NCBI GenBank assembly: GCA_002418055.1
Contig: DIDI01000027.1
Span: forward strand, 1 to 16,362
Length of the DNA: 16,362 nt
Source of the DNA: Lactobacillus sp. UBA5804
Lineage (GTDB): Bacteria > Bacillota > Bacilli > Lactobacillales > Lactobacillaceae
Reading direction: 5' to 3'
Below the pieces are notes generated by a model that saw only the letters and a list, made by a program, of their open reading frames with translations, was not told the origin of the DNA and did not search any database. Both the position numbers and the translations under genes were made by a program. Below, piece by piece: positions 1-6,464 of this stretch. Positions within the stretch are counted from its first letter, which is position 1. Each line of letters opens with the position of its first letter.

Positions 1-10
1 TATGGCAACT

Positions 11-32
11 GTGTTGTAACATATGACAACAC
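11..32. repeat. Inverted repeat GTGTTGT / ACAACAC
   Basis: GTGTTGT at 11-17 is followed after 8 bases by its exact reverse complement at 26-32; outer bases 9-10 and 33-34 can extend the pairing. It lies at the window edge, just before the terminator at 47-74. It may be a hairpin near the end of an upstream gene or a protein-binding site, and the sequence does not decide between them. Confidence 0.4.
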
Positions 33-46
33 GGCCCATTGCAATG

Positions 47-74
47 AAAAGACGACCGCAAGGTCGTCTTTTTT
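47..74 (+). terminator. Rho-independent terminator of an upstream unit
   Basis: The stem is AAAAGACGACC (47-57) paired with GGTCGTCTTTT (62-72) around a GCAA tetraloop, with a T tract to 74. The arms are perfectly complementary. It closes a transcription unit whose gene lies outside the window. Because the A-rich 5' arm becomes a T tract on the other strand, it could also work in reverse. Confidence 0.85.
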
Positions 75-148
75 GTGCACATCAATTATTTTATTAGCCA
101 TGATATCGTTTAAAATATTACTTTTTGGCTACAAAAATTATAATTCGG

Positions 149-177
149 TTGTTTAAAATTTGGTTAGTTTGTACAAT
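149..177 (+). promoter_or_regulatory. Probable sigma-A promoter of the wall-hydrolase operon
   Basis: TTGTTT (149-154) and TACAAT (172-177) are separated by 17 bases. Transcription would start near 184, leaving a short leader before the ATG at 203. This excludes the in-frame codons upstream of about 184 as starts and leaves the GGAGG at 178-182 outside the transcript. Confidence 0.55.
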
Positions 178-202
178 GGAGGATATCTATGAGAGGCGGG
201 GA

Positions 203-1498
203 ATGGTGAGCATGAGACATAAACTAATCGATAAGATAGCGGTAGCGACCATGCTTGCAGGCGTTGTTGGTCCAGTAGCAACTGGGATAATGGGAGTTAA
301 GGCAGCCCAGTTGATAACGGTCTCGGCGGATTCTGATACTAAGCCTGGTCCTCGACGATTTTTGCAAATGGCGATTGGGCAGGCACAACGTGCAGCTAAA
401 AAATATGGTGTTTATCCTTCTATCATGATTGCGCAATCGATTATTGAATCCGGCTGGGGCAGTTCAGAGCTGGCTACGCAAGCTAATAATCTCTTCGGGA
501 TTAAAGTGGGTAATGGTTGGACGGGCGAGCAGATTGAGATGCCGACTGGGGAAGAAACAGTTAGTGGTGGAAAATATTATATTATTACTGCTTCTTTTCG
601 AAAATATCATTCATATGAAGCTTCCTATGATGACAATGGGGCAGTATTACGCCTTAACCCTACCTATTACAAAAAGACATTTTTAGAAAATTCTAATTCT
701 TACAGTACGGCTGTAAAGGGCCTAAAAGCTTATGCAACGGATCATAACTATATAATTAAAATTGCAACCCTTATCAGTCGAGCTGGGTTAAATAAATATG
801 GGCTAAATCAATATGATCCGACAATTAGCTGGCCTAATGCCACTTACTATGCAAGTCAAAATGCCCATACTTACGTGGCGCCAACCAATCATTCTGTCAC
901 TAAGGTGAGTGGCAATAACATTGTTAAGGGGCAAAAGTATGTCGTCGATAAAATGATTTCTTACCCTGATGGCTCAAAGCGGCTGCATCTAGCAGGTTTA
1001 GGCTGGGTTAACAATACTGTCGTCAGCACAACGCCAGCTAAGCCCAAAACACCCAAACCCGTTACCCCAGCCAAACCGAAAACGCCGGCGACTAAGCCAG
1101 TTATCGTCAAGAAGCCTGATATTCGCTACTTTACCACCAAGAAGCCTTACCGCTTGCTAGTGGTGCATCGTGCCTATCTCTACGGACTTAACCGTAAACG
1201 GGTGGCTGGTAGTGTCGCCGCTGGCTCGTATGTTAATACCTATGGATATGTGCTGATTTCTGGTCATAAATATTATAAGCTGGCTGGCCCCAAGTATTTA
1301 GCAGCTGGTAATATTGATGGTACTAAGCGTACCTTAAGGCATTCCGCATACCTTTATAACAGTGCCCGGCGCCGAGTTGGTAAAAAAACTTACCGGGTAG
1401 GTTTAGCAGTTAGAACTTATGGCGGCGCGGTTTCACTCGCTGGTAAAGCTTACTACCTAGTTGGTAGAAACCAGTATATCAAGCGTACTAATTTCTAA
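203..1498 (+). CDS. Secreted GH73 N-acetylglucosaminidase with C-terminal SLAP-like repeats
   Basis: This is a predicted secreted peptidoglycan hydrolase of 431 residues that cleaves the glycan strand. The start at 203 is chosen because GAGG at 193-196 lies 6 bases upstream and the promoter excludes earlier codons; the ATG at 212 is the alternative. A basic N terminus and hydrophobic stretch (about residues 12-36) form a signal peptide, with likely cleavage after VSA near residue 42. The GH73 domain covers about 51-209, and the putative catalytic acid is E82 in SIIESGWG, followed by the family's NNLFGIK motif. A small SH3-like segment (about 230-275, ending GLGWVNN) precedes a Pro/Lys/Thr linker. 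Residues 313-431 are two tandem repeats with AYLY, TYG and YY.L motifs, matching bacterial SLAP wall-binding repeats. The amidase gene follows after 16 bases and carries the same repeat type. GH73 assignment is firm; the exact bond cleaved is inferred from the family. Confidence 0.88.
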   Translation: MVSMRHKLIDKIAVATMLAGVVGPVATGIMGVKAAQLITVSADSDTKPGPRRFLQMAIGQAQRAAKKYGVYPSIMIAQSIIESGWGSSELATQANNLFGIKVGNGWTGEQIEMPTGEETVSGGKYYIITASFRKYHSYEASYDDNGAVLRLNPTYYKKTFLENSNSYSTAVKGLKAYATDHNYIIKIATLISRAGLNKYGLNQYDPTISWPNATYYASQNAHTYVAPTNHSVTKVSGNNIVKGQKYVVDKMISYPDGSKRLHLAGLGWVNNTVVSTTPAKPKTPKPVTPAKPKTPATKPVIVKKPDIRYFTTKKPYRLLVVHRAYLYGLNRKRVAGSVAAGSYVNTYGYVLISGHKYYKLAGPKYLAAGNIDGTKRTLRHSAYLYNSARRRVGKKTYRVGLAVRTYGGAVSLAGKAYYLVGRNQYIKRTNF

Positions 1499-1514
1499 GG
1501 ATTGAGAGGCGTTT

Positions 1515-2885
1515 ATGGCTTTATTGAAGCAAAAACGAGTGGCTATTATTTTTGCATTGGTAGCAGTGATTGGCGTTGCTGGTTTCAGCTGGTCCAAGTG
1601 GGGTGATAGCCAGGTCAGTGGTGCGGCCTCGATTAATAGTTTAGCTGTACAAAATCGGTATGTTGGTGTCAGCTCACTGAAGAAGTTATTAAAACAGCAC
1701 GGCATGGCTTACCATCCTTTTGAAAAATTTTCTTATGGGACCTCAAATCAGAAACCTAACGGCATTGTCATACACGAAACTGCGACGCCAGATGCGACTG
1801 CTTGGGATGAAGCCCAGTATTTTAACAACAATTGGCGGAATTCCGAAACCTATGTGCATGCGATTGTTGATGACAAGCAAGTCATTCAACTGATGTCACC
1901 AGGGCGTGGCCTTGTCTGGGGGGCGGGCCCAATGGCTAATAGCCGCTTCATCCAAATTGAGCTAGCTGAAGTGAATACCCGTGACCAGTTTGCGAAGTCC
2001 GTCAATAATGATGCGATTTATATTGCTGGATTGTTGCACCAATACAATTTAAAACCGATTCGTGCAACGTCGCAAAATGCATCGACTGCGACCATTTGGA
2101 CACATAATGCCGTCTCTAACATTTTAGGTGGGACTGACCATACTGATCCCATTGGCTATTTTCACCGCTGGAATTACAGTATGGGTGAATTTTTCGCATT
2201 GATTGTCCACTATTATAATCAGCAATCAGGTACCACGAATGATACTGGCAGCAGCAGTAGTTCTAGCCAAGCATCAAGCAGTGCTAAGACGAGTACCTCA
2301 AGTAGTAAACAAGCAAGTTCTCAGTCACAGAAGCCGCTACCAGCATTGCCAGCAGGGCATTCGAGAAAATTAGTGCACACCGCTTATCTCTATAATAGTG
2401 TTGGGCATGTTACTAGTACCCGCAAACCAAGTGGTAGCCAAGTAACGGTATATGGTACGCGGATGTTTGCGGGGCGTAAGTTCTACCGAGTGAGTCGGTA
2501 CCGTTACATCGTCGCTTATAATCTCGATGATCAGCTAAAACGCTTAGGTCATGCGGCTTATGTCTATCAGGCCAATGGCCATAAGACAGGGACGCTTAAA
2601 TCAGCTAGCAGTCAGGTTCATGCCTACGATCGCCTAACTTTACGGGGACGGAAATTCTATCAAATTGGTAATAATCGCTATGTGGTGGCGACTAATATTG
2701 ATGGTAATGAGCGACGTCTCAAGGCTAATGCCTATCTTTACACGGCCAATGGTCGTCGTTATGGCAGCCAGATTTTGCGGAAACAAACCATCACGAGAAC
2801 CTATGGCAGCCGGGTTAGATTAGCTGGAAAGTATTATTACCAGCTATTTCCATATGCGCTGGTCAAGGCCGCTAACTTTTATTAA
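1515..2885 (+). CDS. N-acetylmuramoyl-L-alanine amidase (Amidase_2) with three SLAP-like repeats
   Basis: This 456-residue protein is a predicted zinc amidase that releases the stem peptide from muramic acid. GAGAGG at 1504-1509 supports the ATG at 1515. Residues 8-24 are hydrophobic and serve as a signal peptide or N-terminal anchor. The amidase domain spans about 65-237. The likely zinc ligands are H87 (IVIHET), H197 (WTHNAV) and D211 (GTDHTDP), and E149 in QIELAE lies at a conserved position. A serine-rich linker (about 238-275) leads to three repeats of about 57 residues (284-456), each with an AYLY or AYVY start, a central YG or YD and a Y.V/Y.L end. They resemble those of the glucosaminidase upstream, so both enzymes probably dock on the same wall ligand. 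The gene is probably co-transcribed with the glucosaminidase and ends at a strong terminator. No holin or other phage gene is adjacent, which favours a housekeeping or autolysin role over an endolysin. Confidence 0.88.
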   Translation: MALLKQKRVAIIFALVAVIGVAGFSWSKWGDSQVSGAASINSLAVQNRYVGVSSLKKLLKQHGMAYHPFEKFSYGTSNQKPNGIVIHETATPDATAWDEAQYFNNNWRNSETYVHAIVDDKQVIQLMSPGRGLVWGAGPMANSRFIQIELAEVNTRDQFAKSVNNDAIYIAGLLHQYNLKPIRATSQNASTATIWTHNAVSNILGGTDHTDPIGYFHRWNYSMGEFFALIVHYYNQQSGTTNDTGSSSSSSQASSSAKTSTSSSKQASSQSQKPLPALPAGHSRKLVHTAYLYNSVGHVTSTRKPSGSQVTVYGTRMFAGRKFYRVSRYRYIVAYNLDDQLKRLGHAAYVYQANGHKTGTLKSASSQVHAYDRLTLRGRKFYQIGNNRYVVATNIDGNERRLKANAYLYTANGRRYGSQILRKQTITRTYGSRVRLAGKYYYQLFPYALVKAANFY

Positions 2886-2896
2886 GCGGTTAACTG

Positions 2897-2931
2897 AAAA
2901 GTCGCAATCGAGCTTAGATTGCGGCTTTTTT
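2897..2931 (+). terminator. Terminator of the wall-hydrolase operon
   Basis: The stem AAAAGTCGCAATC (2897-2909) pairs with GATTGCGGCTTTT (2917-2929), with one G-U pair, around a 7-base loop and ending in a T tract. It lies 12 bases after the amidase stop codon. Confidence 0.85.
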
Positions 2932-3028
2932 GGTCGCAGAGAATGGTTATGGCTGCAGGCTAATTTTCTTAAGCCAACTAATTCAGACAAAATAGTCAAT
3001 ATGACTAGGAATTCTTTTTCTTAATGTG

Positions 3029-3034
3029 TAAAAT
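3029..3034 (+). promoter_or_regulatory. Weak -10 candidate for gpmA
   Basis: TAAAAT lies 37 bases before the gpmA start. No good -35 box is found at 16-18 bases upstream, so this is only a candidate. A promoter is expected here because gpmA lies between terminators. Confidence 0.25.
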
Positions 3035-3070
3035 GTATGTGAAGTGTTGCATAAACAAAGGAGATATTTC

Positions 3071-3763
3071 ATGGCTAAATTAGTATTAATCCGTCACGGA
3101 CAAAGTGAATGGAACCTCTCAAACCAATTTACCGGTTGGGTTGATGTCAACCTTTCAGATAAGGGAGTCGAAGAGGCCAAGAAAGCAGGTCGTCTGCTCA
3201 AGGAACATGGCTTAGAATTTGATCAAGCTTATACTTCAGTGTTAACACGTGCAATTAAGACGTTACACTTTGCACTAGAGGAAAGTGGTCAACTCTGGAT
3301 TCCGGAAACTAAGAGCTGGAGATTAAACGAACGTCATTATGGTGCTTTACAAGGTTTAAACAAAAAAGCCACTGCTGAAAAGTATGGTGATGACCAAGTT
3401 CATATTTGGCGTCGTTCATACGACGTTTTACCACCAGCAGTTGCTGATGATTCTGAATTCAGTCAAACACATGACCGTCGTTATGCGGATCTTGACCCAC
3501 AAATCGTACCAAAGGCTGAAAACTTGAAGGTTACTTTGGAACGCGTTATGCCATTCTGGGAAGATCATATTGCACCAGATTTATTAGCAGGCAAGAACGT
3601 CATTATTGCTGCGCACGGTAACTCATTACGGGCTTTAACGAAGTATATTGAAAATATTTCTGACGCTGATATTATGGATCTTGAAATGAAGACTGGTGAG
3701 CCAGTTGTTTATACCTTTGACAAGCAATTGAAGGTTGTTAACAAAGAAAAGCTTGACGATTAA
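3071..3763 (+). CDS. gpmA: 2,3-bisphosphoglycerate-dependent phosphoglycerate mutase
   Basis: This cytoplasmic glycolytic enzyme interconverts 3-phosphoglycerate and 2-phosphoglycerate through a phosphohistidine. The start at 3071 is fixed by AAAGGAGA at 3057-3064 and by the family N terminus MAKLVLIRHGQSEWN. The 230-residue length is normal for the dPGM family. Visible active-site residues are the RHG motif with the phosphorylated H9, R60 (SVLTRAIKT), E87 (RLNERHYGALQG) and the second histidine H182 (AAHGNSLRAL). The gene stands alone, with a terminator before it and two after it. It carries many codons of the kind preferred in highly expressed genes, as expected for glycolysis. Confidence 0.97.
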   Translation: MAKLVLIRHGQSEWNLSNQFTGWVDVNLSDKGVEEAKKAGRLLKEHGLEFDQAYTSVLTRAIKTLHFALEESGQLWIPETKSWRLNERHYGALQGLNKKATAEKYGDDQVHIWRRSYDVLPPAVADDSEFSQTHDRRYADLDPQIVPKAENLKVTLERVMPFWEDHIAPDLLAGKNVIIAAHGNSLRALTKYIENISDADIMDLEMKTGEPVVYTFDKQLKVVNKEKLDD

Positions 3764-3775
3764 TTAACACTTAAG

Positions 3776-3801
3776 AAGCACCTACAATGAGGTGCTTTTT
3801 T
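3776..3801 (+). terminator. gpmA terminator 1
   Basis: AAGCACCT (3776-3783) pairs perfectly with AGGTGCTT (3790-3797) around a 6-base loop, followed by TTTT. It begins 12 bases after the stop codon. Confidence 0.85.
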
Positions 3802-3806
3802 AGGAC

Positions 3807-3840
3807 AAAAAAAGTCACTACCAATGGTAGTGGCTCTTTT
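3807..3840. terminator. gpmA terminator 2, probably bidirectional
   Basis: AGTCACTACC (3813-3822) pairs with GGTAGTGGCT (3826-3835), with one T-G pair, around a 3-base loop. A T run follows and an A run precedes it, so it could stop transcription from either side. It begins a few bases after the first terminator's T tract. Confidence 0.7.
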
Positions 3841-4005
3841 TATCAACTTGTTCCAAAAATCTATTATTATTTCTAAATTTTTAAAGAACAAATCCATTAT
3901 ATTATATTAGAAAGCAGAATGCCATATCTTTTTAATTTATAACCGACTAATTTTGCTTGGAAACCGCTTCAATTGCTATTGCCATAGTATCTCGTTTATT
4001 TTAGA
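3841..4005. other. AT-rich intergenic stretch, no gene seen
   Basis: This is the middle of the roughly 300-base gap between gpmA and the mutarotase-like gene. It is strongly AT-rich, with several TATATT-like hexamers near 3895-3910 that could be cryptic promoters. I see no open frame with a ribosome binding site and no convincing structured RNA. Confidence 0.4.
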
Positions 4006-4034
4006 TTGACCTTAAAGAAATTCCGTTGTACCCT
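4006..4034 (+). promoter_or_regulatory. Candidate promoter of the mutarotase-like gene
   Basis: TTGACC (4006-4011) is 17 bases from TACCCT (4029-4034). The -35 box is good and the -10 box poor, with three of six consensus bases. The predicted start would leave about 20 bases of leader. Confidence 0.35.
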
Positions 4035-4061
4035 TATGAGTGTATTAAGTGGGGTGTTATT

Positions 4062-4616
4062 ATGCAAACAATTGGAAATTCATTATTACACGTCGCCATC
4101 GACGAGAATGGTGCTCAGCTTGCACAATTAACGACTGCGGATGGTCAATTTGATTATTTAGCGGGGCTAGATCAACATCTGCAATTGGTCTTCCCAGCTA
4201 CCGATGCGGCTAATTTAACCACCACTTTGGCATGGACTGTGGTTGACAAGGGGGATGCTCGGGTCAGCTTAACGATGATTGATACTGACGCTTCCCGAGT
4301 CCAATTTCCGTATCATTTTGAGTTGATGGTGACCTATGCCATTGAAGGTAATCAACTGAGTATCTCGCATTATCTGGAAAATAATTCCGAGCAAGCGATG
4401 CCTTACGTACTTGGCTTAAATTTACCGGTTGCCAGTGGCTTCACACCTCAGCAGCAACCTAACCAAGTACGTTTGACGAGTGAGGAGCACGAACTAGAAG
4501 TGGTATCAGCTGAATTGCAACTGTCAGTTGCGAATCAAGTAACTGCGGTGTCTGCTGCCGCTGCACTAGCTCCCCATACGAGTCAGACTTTTGGCTTGAC
4601 ATTGACGCTGAAGTAA
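4062..4616 (+). CDS. Short aldose-1-epimerase-like protein lacking catalytic histidines
   Basis: This is a 184-residue cytoplasmic protein without signal peptide or TM segment. The start at 4062 follows a GTGGGG segment (4049-4054). The beginning (IDENGAQLAQL, about 13-23) and the strand-rich stretch FPYHFELMVTYAIEGNQLSI (82-101) with the following LENNSEQAMPYVLGLNLP match the pattern of LacX/GalM-type mutarotases: PF.F.L.V.Y...G..L and N....MP...G. Family members are usually near 290 residues or longer. Here the C-terminal part is missing, and the usual G-H-P-x-F site reads GLNLPVASGF, with no histidine. Family membership is inferred from these patterns; catalysis looks unlikely. It may be a sugar-binding or structural remnant. 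It is transcribed alone between its own candidate promoter and a terminator. Confidence 0.6.
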   Translation: MQTIGNSLLHVAIDENGAQLAQLTTADGQFDYLAGLDQHLQLVFPATDAANLTTTLAWTVVDKGDARVSLTMIDTDASRVQFPYHFELMVTYAIEGNQLSISHYLENNSEQAMPYVLGLNLPVASGFTPQQQPNQVRLTSEEHELEVVSAELQLSVANQVTAVSAAAALAPHTSQTFGLTLTLK

Positions 4617-4641
4617 TTTTAATGATTTTAATAAGATACTA

Positions 4642-4670
4642 AAGCAGACCATGGTTGGCTTGCTTTTTTT
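4642..4670 (+). terminator. Terminator after the mutarotase-like gene
   Basis: AAGCA (4642-4646) pairs with TGCTT (4661-4665), and ACC/GGT pairs continue inside with one mismatch. A run of seven T bases ends at 4670. The T run directly abuts the next promoter. Confidence 0.65.
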
Positions 4671-4678
4671 GTTATAAT
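4670..4678 (+). promoter_or_regulatory. Extended -10 promoter of the envelope-polymer operon
   Basis: TGTTATAAT is a perfect extended -10 element. No good -35 box lies at the normal distance, because that space is occupied by the terminator hairpin. Transcription would start near 4685, giving a leader of about 30 bases before the ATG at 4715. Confidence 0.6.
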
Positions 4679-4714
4679 ACAGAATGATTTTTCAAGCGGG
4701 GAGCCGTAAAGAAT

Positions 4715-5815
4715 ATGAAGTCAAATGATCAGCAGCCCAAGCAACCAGTGGGGCAGCGTATGAGAAGGCGAAAGCGCCTTTTGAGATGGCTAGGGCGAAT
4801 TGTCGTAGCTGGTGTTGTGATTGCAGCCATAGCGGTTGGCTACGTTTATTTTCGTGCTAAGCAAGCCGTTGATAAGACCTATGACCACCAAAATGCGGTA
4901 ACTGTCAAACAAGGTGAATTTAATGGCAAACGGCCCTTTGCAGTCCTATTATTAGGGACCGATACGGGGGCCTTAGATCGTACCGATAAGCTAGGCAATA
5001 CCGATACAATGATTTTGGCAATCGTTAACCCTAAACGCAAACGCTACTCGCTGGTTTCAATTCCACGTGATACGATGGTTAAAATCTATGGTAGTAAGGA
5101 TCACAATCAGCCAGTGGCTAAAATTAATGCCGCTTATTCCTTAGGTGGTGCTCAGTCGTCCTTAAAGACGGTTTCACGTTTACTCAATGTGCCACTGAAA
5201 TATTATGCGCTAGTCAATATGGGCGGTATTATGAAGATGATTCGCTATGTCGGGGGGTTAGAAATCCGGCCAACCTTGAGCTTTAGCTATGGGGGTTACC
5301 GCTTCAAGAAGGGTAAGTTGACCCGGATGGGTGGTGCTGGGGCGTTAGCTTATTCGCGTATGCGCTACACCGATCCCCTAGGAGATTATGGCCGCCAGGA
5401 GCGTCAGCGCCAAGTAATCACGACCTTGATTGAAAAGACGGTTTCGCTAAATTCGCTGACTAATTTAGATAAAATCCTGACTTCAGTGTCAGGCAATGTG
5501 AAGACGAATATCCCTTTTACCGCATTACAGAAAATTGCAATCAATTATCGTAGTGCGGCTACAACCTCCCATAGTGATTATTTGCATGGCTATAGCTGCG
5601 AGATTGATGGCAGTAGCTATCAGGTGCAGCCAACGGCAGAGTTGCAACGCATTACCAACTATGTGCGCAGCGAATTAGGTCTAGCTGCAGCTAAGATTGC
5701 TAACCATGAAACTTATCAGAATCAGCGTAATGAAGCACATGGGTTTGATTTTAAAGCTACTCGCACGCAAATTTATCATATTTATTCTGGTTATACAGAA
5801 TCGAGCCAGCCATGA
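4715..5815 (+). CDS. LytR-CpsA-Psr (LCP) family cell-wall polymer ligase
   Basis: This 366-residue membrane-anchored protein has an arginine-rich cytoplasmic head (residues 16-28), one TM segment (about 29-46) and an extracellular LCP domain (about 74-245). LCP enzymes move lipid-linked anionic polymers onto peptidoglycan. The diagnostic motifs are all present: LLLGTDTG (78-85), NTDTMILA with D97, SIPRDT with R118, KINAAYSLGG (136-145), and YSRMRYTD with GRQERQRQVI (213-235), which supplies the conserved arginines. The tail after about 290 carries no recognised domain. SD GGGGAG (4698-4703) lies 11 bases before the ATG. The stop codon overlaps the next start (ATGA), so the PlsY-like protein is translationally coupled. 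The substrate polymer is not shown by the sequence; the neighbouring LtaS-type gene suggests a glycerol-phosphate polymer. Confidence 0.92.
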   Translation: MKSNDQQPKQPVGQRMRRRKRLLRWLGRIVVAGVVIAAIAVGYVYFRAKQAVDKTYDHQNAVTVKQGEFNGKRPFAVLLLGTDTGALDRTDKLGNTDTMILAIVNPKRKRYSLVSIPRDTMVKIYGSKDHNQPVAKINAAYSLGGAQSSLKTVSRLLNVPLKYYALVNMGGIMKMIRYVGGLEIRPTLSFSYGGYRFKKGKLTRMGGAGALAYSRMRYTDPLGDYGRQERQRQVITTLIEKTVSLNSLTNLDKILTSVSGNVKTNIPFTALQKIAINYRSAATTSHSDYLHGYSCEIDGSSYQVQPTAELQRITNYVRSELGLAAAKIANHETYQNQRNEAHGFDFKATRTQIYHIYSGYTESSQP

Positions 5816-6444
5816 TATGGCGTGTCGGAGCGCTTTCAATCGGCTATGCTTGGGGAAATTTAGTCTTTGCCTATGTCGTTAGCCACTACTATCTGCATGT
5901 TGATCCGAGTCAAGTCGGGTCAGGAAATCCGGGCACAGCTAATGTCGGGGCTGTTTTTGGTAAAAAGTATGGTATTTTAACTTGTCTAGGTGATTTTGGT
6001 AAGACCATCTTGGCTTTAATCTTGAGTTATTGGCTATACCGCAGTCAGCTCGCGCTAGTCTATACCGGATTAGGGCTGATTTTGGGTCACTGTTTTCCAG
6101 TTTGGCGCCATTTTAGGGGTGGCAAGGGAGTGGCTGTTGCGATTGTGTTATTGCTGGCATACGATTGGCGCTGGGCGCTCTTGGCATTACTGATTGCACT
6201 CTTAACTGCGGCAATCATTCAGAATTTGACGATTCCACCTTTAATGTTTATGCTTTTATTCAGTGTGACTGATCAGCAAATGCATCTCGAAGCGCGACTT
6301 GTTTTTGGCCTCATGACGCTTGTGATGTTTATTCGCTTTTGGCCGGATGTCGTAGATTTTTGTCTTGGACGCGGTAAGCGCGTTGATATTCTGAAAACTA
6401 TTAAGCGCAGGCTTAGTGGAAGCCAGATTATTAGGAAAAACTAG
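5812..6444 (+). CDS. PlsY-family membrane protein with altered catalytic motifs
   Basis: This 210-residue multi-TM protein is clearly of the PlsY (acyl-phosphate:glycerol-3-phosphate acyltransferase) family. Motif 1 reads GSGNPGTANVGAVFG (36-50): the glycine/asparagine part is kept, but the family's T-N and the arginine a few residues later are replaced. Motif 2, GHCFPVWRHFRGGKGVA (92-108), the glycerol-phosphate loop, is intact. Motif 3, normally H-x-x-N-I-x-R-L then E, reads IRFWPDVVDFCLGRGKR (174-190), without the essential His and Asn. From published work on PlsY motifs, standard acyl transfer is therefore doubtful, although glycerol-phosphate binding may persist. The start overlaps the LCP stop (ATGA) and the LtaS-type gene begins 20 bases after the stop. 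It is probably a paralogue dedicated to the polymer operon, with the housekeeping PlsY encoded elsewhere. Confidence 0.8.
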   Translation: MIWRVGALSIGYAWGNLVFAYVVSHYYLHVDPSQVGSGNPGTANVGAVFGKKYGILTCLGDFGKTILALILSYWLYRSQLALVYTGLGLILGHCFPVWRHFRGGKGVAVAIVLLLAYDWRWALLALLIALLTAAIIQNLTIPPLMFMLLFSVTDQQMHLEARLVFGLMTLVMFIRFWPDVVDFCLGRGKRVDILKTIKRRLSGSQIIRKN

Positions 6445-6464
6445 TAAGGATTCCAATTAGGATA

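Noticed and set aside
125..202. Longer N terminus of the glucosaminidase starting at 125 or 176
   Set aside because: These codons lie upstream of or within the promoter, lack a ribosome binding site and would bury the signal peptide.
178..209. Six-codon leader ORF with a strong GGAGG before the glucosaminidase gene
   Set aside because: GGAGG at 178-182 directly follows the -10 box, so it is probably not transcribed; the mini-ORF also overlaps the real start region.
203..2885. Prophage lysis module
   Set aside because: Two wall hydrolases are adjacent, but no holin, tail or integrase gene is present, and both carry surface-type signal and repeat regions.
3958..3971. Catabolite-responsive element TGGAAACCGCTTCA
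   Set aside because: The central CG is shifted by one base and the two halves are of unequal length against the cre consensus, so CcpA binding is unlikely.
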